This document shows positions 1-8,143 of a stretch of 64,000 bases of DNA, piece by piece; position 1 is the stretch's first letter, and the number at the start of each line of letters is the position of its first letter. The position numbers were made by a program, and so were the translations under genes. The notes below the pieces were generated by a model. It was not told the origin of the DNA and ran no database searches. It saw nothing but the letters and a program-made list of their open reading frames with translations. Origin of the DNA: KACC-23026 sp963829575 (GTDB lineage: Bacteria > Bacillota > Bacilli > Bacillales > Sporolactobacillaceae); assembly GCA_963829575.1 (NCBI GenBank), contig CAWHJF010000016.1:186001-250000 (forward strand). Direction: 5' to 3'.

Positions 1-228
1 TGCTCCGCGGTACCACCTTTGTTTGCAGAGTTTTAAGTCTGCACACTTTGTGTTGGATAACGGAAACAAACCGGTGTCAACTCATTGCAACCCACAAGGG
101 CTTTTTCATTGAAACAGCTCTAGGGCGACCTTCCAAATTAAGTGCTAAAGCATTCTTTCAGCCAACGAAATGCTCTCTCTTATAGCCCTTAAGATGTACT
201 CTTCCCTTTCAACGCTCATGTGATATTT
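1..228 (-). promoter_or_regulatory. T-box leader of valS (partial, 3' part off the left edge)
   Basis: Read on the minus strand, the leader ends at the edge in the T-box antiterminator motif AGGTGGTACCGCGG (plus positions 5-18). A stem I region starts with GGGAAGAGTAC and returns through GGAAGGTCGCCCT. The GTC at 127-129 fits the specifier position and is a valine codon, so the leader should sense uncharged tRNA-Val. In relatives of B. subtilis, valS lies at exactly this side of the spoVID-hem cluster. The terminator and valS itself are outside the window. Confidence 0.85.
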
Positions 229-234
229 AAATTC

Positions 235-263
235 ATTTTACGAATTAAAAAAGAGAATGTCAA
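235..263 (-). promoter_or_regulatory. Sigma-A type promoter of the valS T-box transcript
   Basis: On the minus strand TTGACA (258-263) and TAAAAT (235-240) are separated by 17 bp, immediately upstream of the T-box stem I. The match to the vegetative consensus is close and the position is right for a leader of roughly 230 nt plus the antiterminator. Confidence 0.75.
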
Positions 264-460
264 CATCTCGAGCAAGGTTGGGACTTCAGACGTCCTAAAG
301 TCCGTCCTGCTAAAAACTTTTGTTCCCAAGAGAAATGAGGAAATTCACTCACATTTCGCCCTTTCCGCCATAAACTAATACTAAAAGGCCTACCTATGAG
401 CGTATAGTGTATAAAGTAAAACAACTCCTATGAGTGAACAAACAGGGAGGTGTTGTTGGT

Positions 461-658
461 TTGTTTAATCGTTGGAATTATAACAAATACCGCTTACCAC
501 CATGGCTTCGCAGGATTCGCGATGGATTTGAAGTTTTCATTCTCCCATTGACCGTTTTCCAGGGCATTCGTGTCCTCTTTTTCCCAACGCCCTTTGACAT
601 TATCTTGTTCATCGTAATGATCACACTTTACATTTTATTTTTAAGACGCTGGATTTAA
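461..658 (+). CDS. Small membrane protein of unknown function
   Basis: A short plus-strand gene facing the terminator shared with ysxE. A TTG start at 461 is chosen because GGGAGG lies 9 bp upstream; an in-frame GTG at 434 would put this Shine-Dalgarno inside the gene. The product is about 65 residues: a basic N-terminal part with several Arg and Lys, then two closely spaced hydrophobic stretches joined by a Pro-rich turn, and a C-terminal RRW. This suggests a two-pass or hairpin membrane protein. I do not recognise the family. The gene stands alone between the valS leader and ysxE. Confidence 0.5.
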   Translation: MFNRWNYNKYRLPPWLRRIRDGFEVFILPLTVFQGIRVLFFPTPFDIILFIVMITLYILFLRRWI

Positions 659-673
659 TATTTGTGCGTATAA

Positions 674-710
674 AAAACGAGACTGACCGAAATCCGGTCA
701 GTCTCGTTTT
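674..710. terminator. Bidirectional terminator between the small membrane gene and ysxE
   Basis: A perfect 12-bp stem (CGAGACTGACCG at 678-689 with its complement at 695-706) and a 5-nt loop is flanked by A4 and T4 runs, so it can stop transcription both ways. The ysxE stop codon lies inside it. Confidence 0.9.
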
Positions 711-1834
711 GTTTCAATTTGGTCCTTCTCTTTGTCCGATGGGTCTGCCTTTTGACTTTCTAAGTAATGGGACAAGGCATTCACGGTTCGTCCCCAATGG
801 TGATACGTTCTTTCGAGTTCTACAGTATAATCGCGTTCAAAATAACGACCTTTTCCTTGTTTATAGCGATGGAGTAAGGATACAGGGCGAGCTGGATGAC
901 AGGCTTGAGCGGATAACAAAAGCTTTTCCTGCTCTTCCAAAGGAAACGTCGTTTCATATAGATCGAGGGCATGGGTCAGGGTCGCTTCTTCCACACGACG
1001 ATCGGTCATTCCCCACCTAAAAACCCAAGTTAAGTCCCGAACAGGTAAATCTTGACCGGCAGTTTCATTGCTTACCCAATTATGCTGTCGACCAGACGTA
1101 ATAAGATGGTCAGGAGACGGTTTGCCCTGGCAATATACAACACGGATCGTACTTTCATCACGAACCTGATCTCTCCAGTCGGTCATTTTACGGTAAGCCG
1201 TCTCAGCTCCAGCTCGCAATTCATTGTAAAACGCCATAAAACGTTGTTCAAATGGTGACGGGTAAACCCGATGCTCACAATCATTCATAAATAAATCAAG
1301 CGTAAGCACTTGTTCCGACCATATTTCCAAACAACGAGAAGAAAAGGACTCAACCCACTCTGAATCGATTTCACAACGTTCCCCAGTAGTTCGATGCCAT
1401 TCCGCTAATGTATCCCAAAAACGATCACTTGAGCGGGTCGAATCGTGTGTGGACGCTTGAATCCAAGGCGTCAAAATATATGCAGTGTGCGCATCGAGAT
1501 AATAAGGTGTACCCGATTGTGATAGGATTAGTGGTGGCGTACGGATCGGTCCATTTTGTGCCACTTGATGAAAGAGAAGCGTTCGTTTTAACGCGGATGG
1601 ATCCACTTTTTTGAGGGCCCACGTTTGACCCTTCGCAGAAATTCGGTAGACACGACCAGTCTGTTCAATTTTACTAGATCGTGGATCTAAACGATACGCT
1701 TTAAGGACCTTCTGTAGGTCCCCATTTAACGCCTCCGAGGAACCGTTTGGGAGTTGGCGATCATAATTTACGGTTTCAAAAGAAGAAACGTGACCTTTAT
1801 TCTCAAGGTCACGCCAAGTATACGTATCCACCAT
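698..1834 (-). CDS. ysxE: YsxE-like spore coat protein, CotS/kinase-like family
   Basis: A 378-residue protein of the CotS-type family, which has an aminoglycoside-phosphotransferase-like fold. In B. subtilis YsxE is an inner coat protein encoded directly after spoVID, and the same arrangement is seen here with a 6-bp gap. The N-terminal third resembles the ATP-binding lobe (a GRVYRISAKGQTWALKKV strand-turn-strand around residues 60-78 ends in the usual Lys). The C-terminal part contains YCQGKPSPDHLI, which occupies the place of the kinase catalytic loop but lacks the standard HGD pattern, so phosphotransfer is doubtful. Its likely place is the forming spore coat in the mother cell. The ATG has a GGGGTG ribosome site. 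Assignment rests on family resemblance and synteny. Confidence 0.8.
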   Translation of the reverse strand: MVDTYTWRDLENKGHVSSFETVNYDRQLPNGSSEALNGDLQKVLKAYRLDPRSSKIEQTGRVYRISAKGQTWALKKVDPSALKRTLLFHQVAQNGPIRTPPLILSQSGTPYYLDAHTAYILTPWIQASTHDSTRSSDRFWDTLAEWHRTTGERCEIDSEWVESFSSRCLEIWSEQVLTLDLFMNDCEHRVYPSPFEQRFMAFYNELRAGAETAYRKMTDWRDQVRDESTIRVVYCQGKPSPDHLITSGRQHNWVSNETAGQDLPVRDLTWVFRWGMTDRRVEEATLTHALDLYETTFPLEEQEKLLLSAQACHPARPVSLLHRYKQGKGRYFERDYTVELERTYHHWGRTVNALSHYLESQKADPSDKEKDQIETKRD

Positions 1835-1840
1835 GAAGAA

Positions 1841-3031
1841 TCACCCCTTTACTGGGATATAAAGCACTTGACCTTCATCTACTTGATCGGTGCTAAGTTG
1901 ATTTCTCCGTAAAATATTGGTGATCGGCACTTCATAGCGCTGGGCAATGGTCTCTAAATTATCGCCTTCTTGCACAATGCACATTTTGACGCGTGTGAAG
2001 CGCTCGTTTTCCTGTGTTAACATTTTGGTTAAGTAAAGGGCATTTTCATCCTTAATTTTAGGCTTTGCCTCAAGCACAGGTTCTTCATCTACCACTTTTG
2101 AACTCGGCGGTTCGTTAGCTAGGGCCGGTTCTGGAACCGCACTCGGTACAGAAGAAACAGGTTGCGTCTTATTTTTTGAACTGATCGTAACCTCTGTGGT
2201 CGGAGTTTCAAACTGTTTAAATCCATTCTCAACTTCATTCGAGTCCATTGGAATGTCAGGCTCCACACTCAATGGACCTTCACTTCGAACCGCTTCCGTT
2301 AATTCTGGTTCTTCCGGCTCTTCGAATACGGCACCAGGAATGACTTCTTCAACGTCCTCTGATTCCTCAAAAGTAGATTGAGGGATCGCTTCATGCGCCG
2401 CCTTTTCCTTACGTTTCGTAGCCTCTAATTGTGGCACAGCTTCGACACGTTCACTAAATTCCACTTGCGGTTCAGCTTGATCGTCTCGCTCTTCTTCCGG
2501 TTCTCTATAAGATTCATAACTTACGGTTTCAAGAGGGTTGTAAGCTTCCTCTTCTTCTGGTGATGAGGCTTCTGGTTGATCTCGATTTAATGCTTCTAGT
2601 TCTTCATTAATAAGACCCGTAATCGAAATATCGGCTTGCAATTGAATGCATCCACGATTCGGCTGGGAGAAATCAAGCGAATCAACCGTTACGTAAACAT
2701 CCTCTATAGACCGGACGCGGCTCGCTGGAATGGTAATATCCACAGGGAAATTATGCTCCATTAAAGCTGTACCGTCTTCTGTTTCTGATATTTCATCGAC
2801 AACCCGGTAGGCTACCTCATCCGTCCGTTCAACTTGATCGTCTGATTGGGAGGGTTTGTATTCACCCGAAAGTCTTAACGCCCCTTTAATTGCGACGTAT
2901 TGTGTGGTTTCTTCTATCGTGATGTCCGGATCTAATGCCATGGACAAGATTTCTTCTGCTTCGTATCCGCTCCTCAGCCAAACGGTTTCATCAATTGAAA
3001 ATTGCAGGTTTTGATTGGAGGCTTGGGACAT
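1841..3031 (-). CDS. spoVID: Stage VI sporulation protein D (spore coat encasement)
   Basis: SpoVID is the morphogenetic protein that lets the coat wrap around the forespore, working with SpoIVA and SafA. The visible architecture fits: a conserved N-terminal beta-rich domain of about 160 residues, a long acidic Glu/Pro-rich disordered middle, and a C-terminal LysM module in the last 50 residues (EGDNLETIAQRYEVPITNIL, ending near LYIPVKG). The ALYLTKMLT segment just before the LysM is also typical. At about 396 residues it is shorter than the B. subtilis protein, mainly in the middle. The ATG at 3031 is preferred because AAAGGG sits 8 bp upstream; the in-frame GTG at 3040 overlaps that site. 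Expected to be a mother-cell sigma-E gene. Confidence 0.92.
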   Translation of the reverse strand: MSQASNQNLQFSIDETVWLRSGYEAEEILSMALDPDITIEETTQYVAIKGALRLSGEYKPSQSDDQVERTDEVAYRVVDEISETEDGTALMEHNFPVDITIPASRVRSIEDVYVTVDSLDFSQPNRGCIQLQADISITGLINEELEALNRDQPEASSPEEEEAYNPLETVSYESYREPEEERDDQAEPQVEFSERVEAVPQLEATKRKEKAAHEAIPQSTFEESEDVEEVIPGAVFEEPEEPELTEAVRSEGPLSVEPDIPMDSNEVENGFKQFETPTTEVTISSKNKTQPVSSVPSAVPEPALANEPPSSKVVDEEPVLEAKPKIKDENALYLTKMLTQENERFTRVKMCIVQEGDNLETIAQRYEVPITNILRRNQLSTDQVDEGQVLYIPVKG

Positions 3032-3240
3032 GTCATTCACCCTTTCCGATGATTATTATTAAAGGTTTATGTAGCCTCGTCTCATTTTATGTCTTAAATA
3101 AATGAAAAAGGGCCACATTTACCCGCTTTTTACGGAGACCTTCATTCTTCTCTAACTTATCTTATTCACCCAAAACCCATCTCATGACTTTTTTTAATTT
3201 ACGTTGGTTTCCGCACCAACGCGACCAAATTAATGAACGA
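3032..3240. other. Intergenic region before spoVID
   Basis: This 209-bp stretch separates the hem operon terminator from spoVID. No gene is visible. On the minus strand CATAAAAT ... CATAAACC with about 12 bp between them loosely resembles a sigma-E promoter, but the match is too weak to call. Confidence 0.4.
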
Positions 3241-3290
3241 GAAAAAAGGACGTTTTGATCCACCTTCTGGCGTGTCAAAACGTCCTTAAT
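3241..3290 (-). terminator. Terminator of the hem operon
   Basis: A 13-bp stem (AAGGACGTTTTGA at 3246-3258 with its complement at 3275-3287) lies just beyond the hemL stop and is followed on the minus strand by T6. Confidence 0.9.
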
Positions 3291-3306
3291 TCTTATAATT
3301 GAATTT

Positions 3307-4587
3307 TTACAACTTGGAAAAAACGTGGTCAACAGCTTGTATGGTGGCTTCTATATCTTCCGTTGTGTGAGCCGTTGATAAGAATAATCCTTCAAATTGA
3401 GAAGGTGGCAACGAGACACCGGATTCTAGCATGCCTTTAAAGTACGTTTTGAAATGATCCAAGTTCGCAGTTTTGGCTGTTTCATAGTTGACGACCTCTT
3501 GATCGGTGAAAAACACACCGACCATAGAACCGACACGGTTGACCGTGAGCGGTAGGGCATACCGTTCAGCTGCCGCACGATACCCTTCCTCTAACCTCCG
3601 CGCCTTCGCTTCAAACGCCTCATAATCTTCAGGCGACAGTTGCGATAAAGTGGCAAGTCCTGCAGCCATTGCTAGAGGGTTTCCAGATAACGTACCGGCT
3701 TGATAGATCGTCCCAGCCGGTGCTACCTGCTCCATAATCTCTCGGCGCCCACCGTATGCGCCGACAGGAAGGCCGCCGCCAATGACTTTACCTAAACAGG
3801 TAAGGTCTGGCATCACATCAAAATAGCCTTGCGCACAGTTATAGCCCACTCTAAAGCCAGTCATGACCTCATCAAAAATGAGCAGCGTGCCATTCGCTTC
3901 CGTGATCTGTCGAAGCCCCTCTAGGAAGCCAGGTTGTGGCGGAACAACCCCCATATTCCCAGCAACTGGCTCAACAATAACAGCCGCAAGTTCAGAACCA
4001 AACCGATCGAATGCGACCCGAACACTTTCTAAGTCATTATAAGGAACCGTAATGGTGTTTTTCGCTATGCCTTCTGGAACACCTGGGCTGTCAGGCAACC
4101 CGAGTGTCGCGACACCAGAACCCGCCTTAATTAAAAGAGAGTCGCCATGTCCATGGTAACACCCTTCAAATTTCAAAATTTTATCACGCCCAGTATAACC
4201 TCTGGCAAGCCGCAAGGCACTCATTGTCGCTTCGGTTCCTGAATTGACCATTCGAACCACTTCAACAGATGGGACACGGTCAATCACCAACTCTGCAAGC
4301 TCCGTTTCGAGTAAACTAGGCGCTCCAAAGCTCGTCCCTTTTTCTGCCGTATCTTTAATCGCTCCGACCACTTTAGGATCTGCATGACCTAAAATAAGTG
4401 GTCCCCACGACAAAACATAATCAATATACGTATTTCCATCAAGATCCGTAATTTTGGAACCTTGCCCTTCTTTCATAAAAACGGGAGAGAGGTCCACGGA
4501 TTTAAACGCTCGAACCGGACTGTTGACACCGCCTGGCATCACTTTCTTGGCCGCTTCAAAGGCTTGGACTGAGGCTTTCCATTCCAT
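3307..4587 (-). CDS. hemL: Glutamate-1-semialdehyde 2,1-aminomutase
   Basis: HemL is the PLP enzyme that moves the amino group of glutamate-1-semialdehyde to give 5-aminolevulinate, the second step of the C5 haem route. The 426-residue length is normal. Visible class-III aminotransferase features are NSGTEATMSALRLARGYTGR near residue 115, GCYHGHGDS, FDEVMTGFR near 240, and CLGKVIGGGLPVGAYGG, whose Lys near residue 265 should bind PLP. It is the last gene of hemAXCDBL and starts 1 bp after hemB stops, so translation is probably coupled. The substrate is made by HemA of the same operon and the product is used by HemB. Confidence 0.97.
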   Translation of the reverse strand: MEWKASVQAFEAAKKVMPGGVNSPVRAFKSVDLSPVFMKEGQGSKITDLDGNTYIDYVLSWGPLILGHADPKVVGAIKDTAEKGTSFGAPSLLETELAELVIDRVPSVEVVRMVNSGTEATMSALRLARGYTGRDKILKFEGCYHGHGDSLLIKAGSGVATLGLPDSPGVPEGIAKNTITVPYNDLESVRVAFDRFGSELAAVIVEPVAGNMGVVPPQPGFLEGLRQITEANGTLLIFDEVMTGFRVGYNCAQGYFDVMPDLTCLGKVIGGGLPVGAYGGRREIMEQVAPAGTIYQAGTLSGNPLAMAAGLATLSQLSPEDYEAFEAKARRLEEGYRAAAERYALPLTVNRVGSMVGVFFTDQEVVNYETAKTANLDHFKTYFKGMLESGVSLPPSQFEGLFLSTAHTTEDIEATIQAVDHVFSKL

Positions 4588-4588
4588 T

Positions 4589-5575
4589 TTAATGCGTCCC
4601 CTCTTTCAACCAGCGCGCAGCGTCCTTAGCATGGTAAGTCATAATCATATCTGCGCCCGCACGCTTAAAACTTGTCAAAAGTTCTAATACCGTCTGCCGT
4701 TCATCTAACCACCCATTTTGCGCAGCAGCTTTAACCATAGCGTATTCACCGCTGACATTGTAGGATACGAGCGGAAGATCAAATGTATTGCGCATGTCTC
4801 TTAAAATATCTAAAAAAGGCATTCCGGGTTTCACAATCAACATATCGGCTCCTTCTTGGATATCCGACTCCGCTTCACGGAAGGCTTCACGACGGTTCGC
4901 CGGATCCATTTGGTAAGTTTTACGATCACCAAATTGTGGCGCACTTTCAGCAGCTTCACGAAACGGGCCATAGAAAGCAGACGCGTATTTTATGCCATAA
5001 GACATAATGGGAAGATCAAGAAATCCCGCTTTATCTAAACCTTCCCGAATCGCGGCCACAAAGCCATCCATCATATTCGATGGGGCAATAATATCCGCTC
5101 CCGCTTCTGCTTGAGAAACAGCCGTTTTGGCCAATAGAGTGAGGCTCTCATCATTTAAAACCTGTTCATCTTTAATCACGCCACAATGGCCATGGTCGGT
5201 ATACTCACAAAGACATGTATCCGCAATGACGACAAGTTCTGAGAAGCGTTCTTTAATCGCCCGAATCGCTTTTTGAACAATGCCATGCGTGTGATAGGCG
5301 CCTGAGCCGACGGCATCTTTTTCACTTGGAATTCCAAAAACCATGACGGACGGGATGCCAAGAGAAACCACTTCTTCCATCTCCTCCATTAGGCGGTCAA
5401 TCGAAAACTGATGAACGCCAGGCATAGAGGAAATTTCTTTTTTTATATTTTCTCCTTCTACTGCAAACACCGGATAGATAAAATCATCCGCCGTTACCGC
5501 GTGTTCGCGAACCATACGTCTTAGGCCAGAAGTACGGCGCAAGCGACGGTGACGATCAAAATTTAATGCGTGCAT
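4589..5575 (-). CDS. hemB: Delta-aminolevulinic acid dehydratase (porphobilinogen synthase)
   Basis: HemB condenses two 5-aminolevulinate molecules to porphobilinogen in the cytosol. The 328-residue protein shows the Zn-type cysteine cluster DTCLCEYTDHGHCG near residue 120, and two lysine motifs near the active site, SYGIKYASAFYGPFREA and MLIVKPGMPFLDIL (the latter near residue 250, the Schiff-base lysine region). It overlaps hemD by 13 bp and abuts hemL. The three-cysteine pattern suggests the zinc-dependent subclass rather than the magnesium-only one; this is inferred from the motif. Confidence 0.97.
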   Translation of the reverse strand: MHALNFDRHRRLRRTSGLRRMVREHAVTADDFIYPVFAVEGENIKKEISSMPGVHQFSIDRLMEEMEEVVSLGIPSVMVFGIPSEKDAVGSGAYHTHGIVQKAIRAIKERFSELVVIADTCLCEYTDHGHCGVIKDEQVLNDESLTLLAKTAVSQAEAGADIIAPSNMMDGFVAAIREGLDKAGFLDLPIMSYGIKYASAFYGPFREAAESAPQFGDRKTYQMDPANRREAFREAESDIQEGADMLIVKPGMPFLDILRDMRNTFDLPLVSYNVSGEYAMVKAAAQNGWLDERQTVLELLTSFKRAGADMIMTYHAKDAARWLKEGTH

Positions 5576-6354
5576 GTTGATCCCTCCAAATAGTAATCTG
5601 CTATCGCTTCAATTAAAGCCTTTGCCGTATAGGTCTTAGGCATAATGGACACACCGAGCCCAATCTGAAGGGCGTGTGCCCGTGTTTCAGGACCAATACA
5701 GGCAATCTGAATCCGTTCAAAAAAGGAATCCGACACTCTTAAACCCGTCATTTCTAGAAAAAAATCGATCGATGACGGACTTGCAAAAGTAGCCACATCC
5801 ATTTTAGATTCGGACACCCATTTTTTTAAGTCCTTCTGGGCGTCTAAATTAGGACGTGTGTCATAGACAGTTAAAGTTTGGCTGTGATGGCCTTGCCTTG
5901 TTAACTCAGCGCTCAATGTCGGCCGTGCCAATTGACCTTGAATTAAGGTCACACGCTGCGGTGCATCAAAAGCCTTGAAGAGACTGGCCAGATCTCGTGC
6001 TGTATAAGTCTCTGGAATTAACGTTGCTTTAATATGATGGTTCTCCAATACTTCGGCCGTCTTTCTGCCCACAACCGCACTGGGAGGAAGTTTAGGCCAG
6101 TGGTCACCATAATAACGGTTTAAAAGATCAATAAAGAAAAGAACACCCGTACCGCTCGTAAAGATCAACCAGTCGTTTTCCAATGCCTGTTCTAAATCCG
6201 ACTGAAGAACCTCTCTCTTATGAAAAGCGAGTACCGGTGCCACCAATGCCTCACCACCAAAAGCCTCAACCTCGTCAGCCATCGTTTTGGCAGAGCGGCC
6301 GGTCCGGGTAATTAGAATCCGACGGTCGCGGAGGGCAGATGCTTTCTTTGTCAT
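5563..6354 (-). CDS. hemD: Uroporphyrinogen-III synthase
   Basis: HemD closes hydroxymethylbilane into uroporphyrinogen III with inversion of ring D. The family is poorly conserved; assignment rests on the 263-residue length, the ILITRTGRSAKTMADEVEAFGG start, the WLIFTSGTGVLFFIDLL motif near residue 82, the TFASPSSIDFFLE motif near residue 183, and the IACIGPETRAHALQIGL segment near residue 210. Its place between hemC and hemB supports the call. It overlaps hemC by 4 bp (ATGA) and hemB by 13 bp, showing tight translational coupling. The TFASPSS motif is the usual substrate-binding Ser region. Confidence 0.93.
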   Translation of the reverse strand: MTKKASALRDRRILITRTGRSAKTMADEVEAFGGEALVAPVLAFHKREVLQSDLEQALENDWLIFTSGTGVLFFIDLLNRYYGDHWPKLPPSAVVGRKTAEVLENHHIKATLIPETYTARDLASLFKAFDAPQRVTLIQGQLARPTLSAELTRQGHHSQTLTVYDTRPNLDAQKDLKKWVSESKMDVATFASPSSIDFFLEMTGLRVSDSFFERIQIACIGPETRAHALQIGLGVSIMPKTYTAKALIEAIADYYLEGSTCTH

Positions 6355-7286
6355 GAGTGATCAAGCGCTTCCTTTACATCATCCAGAATTTTCTTTGCCC
6401 CACGATCTTTCAAAGTTTCGGCGAGCGCCTTTCCGATTGCGACAGGATCCGCACCTTTTCGTTCGCTTTTAATGAGGGTAGAGCCATCAGGCGTTCCAAC
6501 TAAACCACGCAGTTGAACGTCCCCATTGGATTCCAATGTCGCAAAGGCTGCGATCGGAACTTGACACCCTCCCTCTAGTGACCCTAAGAAGGCGCGTTCC
6601 GCTTGGACGGTTTTCGCCGTCCGATCATCATGAATGGTTTTAAGAATCTCAAGAACCGATTCATCGTCTGCCCGGCATTCAATCGCTAAAGCCCCTTGTC
6701 CAACAGCAGGAAGCATCGCGTCTTCTAATAAAATCTCCCGTTCAACACGGTCTTCCCACCCCATGCGATCTAAACCGGCTTGCGCGAGTACAATGGCGTC
6801 AAAAGACCCTTCTTCTAATTTCTTAAGGCGAGAATCAATGTTCCCGCGAATCGACTCTACTTTTAAGTCCGGTCGCTTAGCCAAAATTTGACTCTGCCGT
6901 CTGAGACTGCTTGTCCCAATGACTGCGCCTTCTGGTAGGTCGGCAAGCTTGATATTACCTTTACTAATCAGGACGTCATATGGACTTTCTCTGTCCGGGA
7001 TACAGGCAATGGTCAGTCCATCCGGCAACTCGGCGGGCATATCCTTCATGCTATGAACCGCAAAATCAATTTCTTTATTATAAAGACCTTGTTCAATTTC
7101 TTTCACAAACAACCCTTTGCCACCCACTTTTGAAAGCGTGACATCTAAGATTTGATCGCCTTTTGTGACAATATGTTTGATCTCGAAGTTTAGCTCCGGA
7201 TTTTTTTTCTTCAGTTGGTCAATGACCCAATTAGTCTGGGTCAGCGCCAATTGGCTTTTTCTTGAGCCGACAATAATCGTCTTCAT
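6351..7286 (-). CDS. hemC: Hydroxymethylbilane synthase (porphobilinogen deaminase)
   Basis: HemC joins four porphobilinogen units into hydroxymethylbilane using a covalently bound dipyrromethane cofactor. The cofactor cysteine is visible in LEGGCQVPIAAFA near residue 240. Other family motifs are VGSRKSQLALTQT at the N-terminus, AVHSMKDMPAELPDGL near residue 80 and GTSSLRRQSQILAKRPDL near residue 125. The ATG at 7286 is chosen (311 residues) because GGAGTGAGATC precedes it and the family begins here; an ATG at 7307 would add seven residues that the family lacks. It overlaps hemD by 4 bp. Confidence 0.97.
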   Translation of the reverse strand: MKTIIVGSRKSQLALTQTNWVIDQLKKKNPELNFEIKHIVTKGDQILDVTLSKVGGKGLFVKEIEQGLYNKEIDFAVHSMKDMPAELPDGLTIACIPDRESPYDVLISKGNIKLADLPEGAVIGTSSLRRQSQILAKRPDLKVESIRGNIDSRLKKLEEGSFDAIVLAQAGLDRMGWEDRVEREILLEDAMLPAVGQGALAIECRADDESVLEILKTIHDDRTAKTVQAERAFLGSLEGGCQVPIAAFATLESNGDVQLRGLVGTPDGSTLIKSERKGADPVAIGKALAETLKDRGAKKILDDVKEALDHS

Positions 7287-7310
7287 GATCTCACTCCAGT
7301 CAATCACTCA

Positions 7311-8129
7311 TTACCATAAATGAAAGCGGGTAATGGTTTCAGATAAAAACACATTAATCAAGATAAGTAAAAATGCCGCTGTATTCCAGAAAACTAAGGG
7401 ACGCCCGTATACATTCTTTCCCAACCTTTGATAAAGATAACTAATGTAGACCGCTAAAATTATAAAAGAGGTAATGACTTTAGGGTCGAGCCAACTAAAA
7501 TTCGGTAACGCAGAAGAGGCGCGAATAATCCCAAGAACAAGACTGACGAAAAGAAGGGGCACGCCGATCAAATTGCAATAAAAAGACCCTTTTTCAAGGT
7601 TGGACAAACTCCCAAATCGAATCATGCGTTTATTCCACTTTTTTTGCTTAAGCCATGAGTATTCGACCATATACATCACGGATAGCACAAAAGAGAACGT
7701 AAATGCCGCATAGGCAATGAGCGCAATCGTGATATGGATAATCAAGAGATCTGACATAAGGTGGGAAGAAACAAGCCGAGGCACGCGATGATCGGGTTTA
7801 AAAAAGCTCACTCCCATTAAGACAAAGCTCAAAATGTTCGCAAACGACAAAATAAGATCGAGTTTATAAAATCGATCTAAAATGAGCGTTGCCGTGACGA
7901 GTAACCAGGCTAGAAAAAACAAGCCGTCCGTCAGCGTCACAATAGGAAATTCCCCAAGCTCTTTATATTTCAGGTAAAAAATCACAACCTGTAAAATCCA
8001 AACAATAGAAAGCAACCAGAAGGCCGTTTGATGAACCCTCCGGTTGGTTTGGACGTAGTCTATGAAAAAGCAACTCACGCAAACAGCGTAAAAACTGATT
8101 GTGGTGTCATAAAGAATGTTTAAAACCAT
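7311..8129 (-). CDS. hemX: HemX / CcsA-family membrane protein
   Basis: A 272-residue integral membrane protein with about eight hydrophobic helices, of the CcsA/CcmC-like cytochrome c assembly family. In B. subtilis HemX follows hemA and lowers the amount of HemA protein; the same position is kept here, 14 bp after hemA. The gene contains His residues in membrane loops (for example the HITIALIAYAAFTFSF segment near residue 130), as in haem-handling relatives. An AAGGAG site precedes the ATG. The function in controlling glutamyl-tRNA reductase levels is taken from the B. subtilis family member, not read from the sequence. Confidence 0.9.
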   Translation of the reverse strand: MVLNILYDTTISFYAVCVSCFFIDYVQTNRRVHQTAFWLLSIVWILQVVIFYLKYKELGEFPIVTLTDGLFFLAWLLVTATLILDRFYKLDLILSFANILSFVLMGVSFFKPDHRVPRLVSSHLMSDLLIIHITIALIAYAAFTFSFVLSVMYMVEYSWLKQKKWNKRMIRFGSLSNLEKGSFYCNLIGVPLLFVSLVLGIIRASSALPNFSWLDPKVITSFIILAVYISYLYQRLGKNVYGRPLVFWNTAAFLLILINVFLSETITRFHLW

Positions 8130-8143
8130 CCCTTAACTCCTTT

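Noticed and set aside
664..1020. 118-codon open frame on the plus strand over the end of ysxE
   Set aside because: It begins inside the terminator, lacks a ribosome site and lies antisense to a recognised gene.
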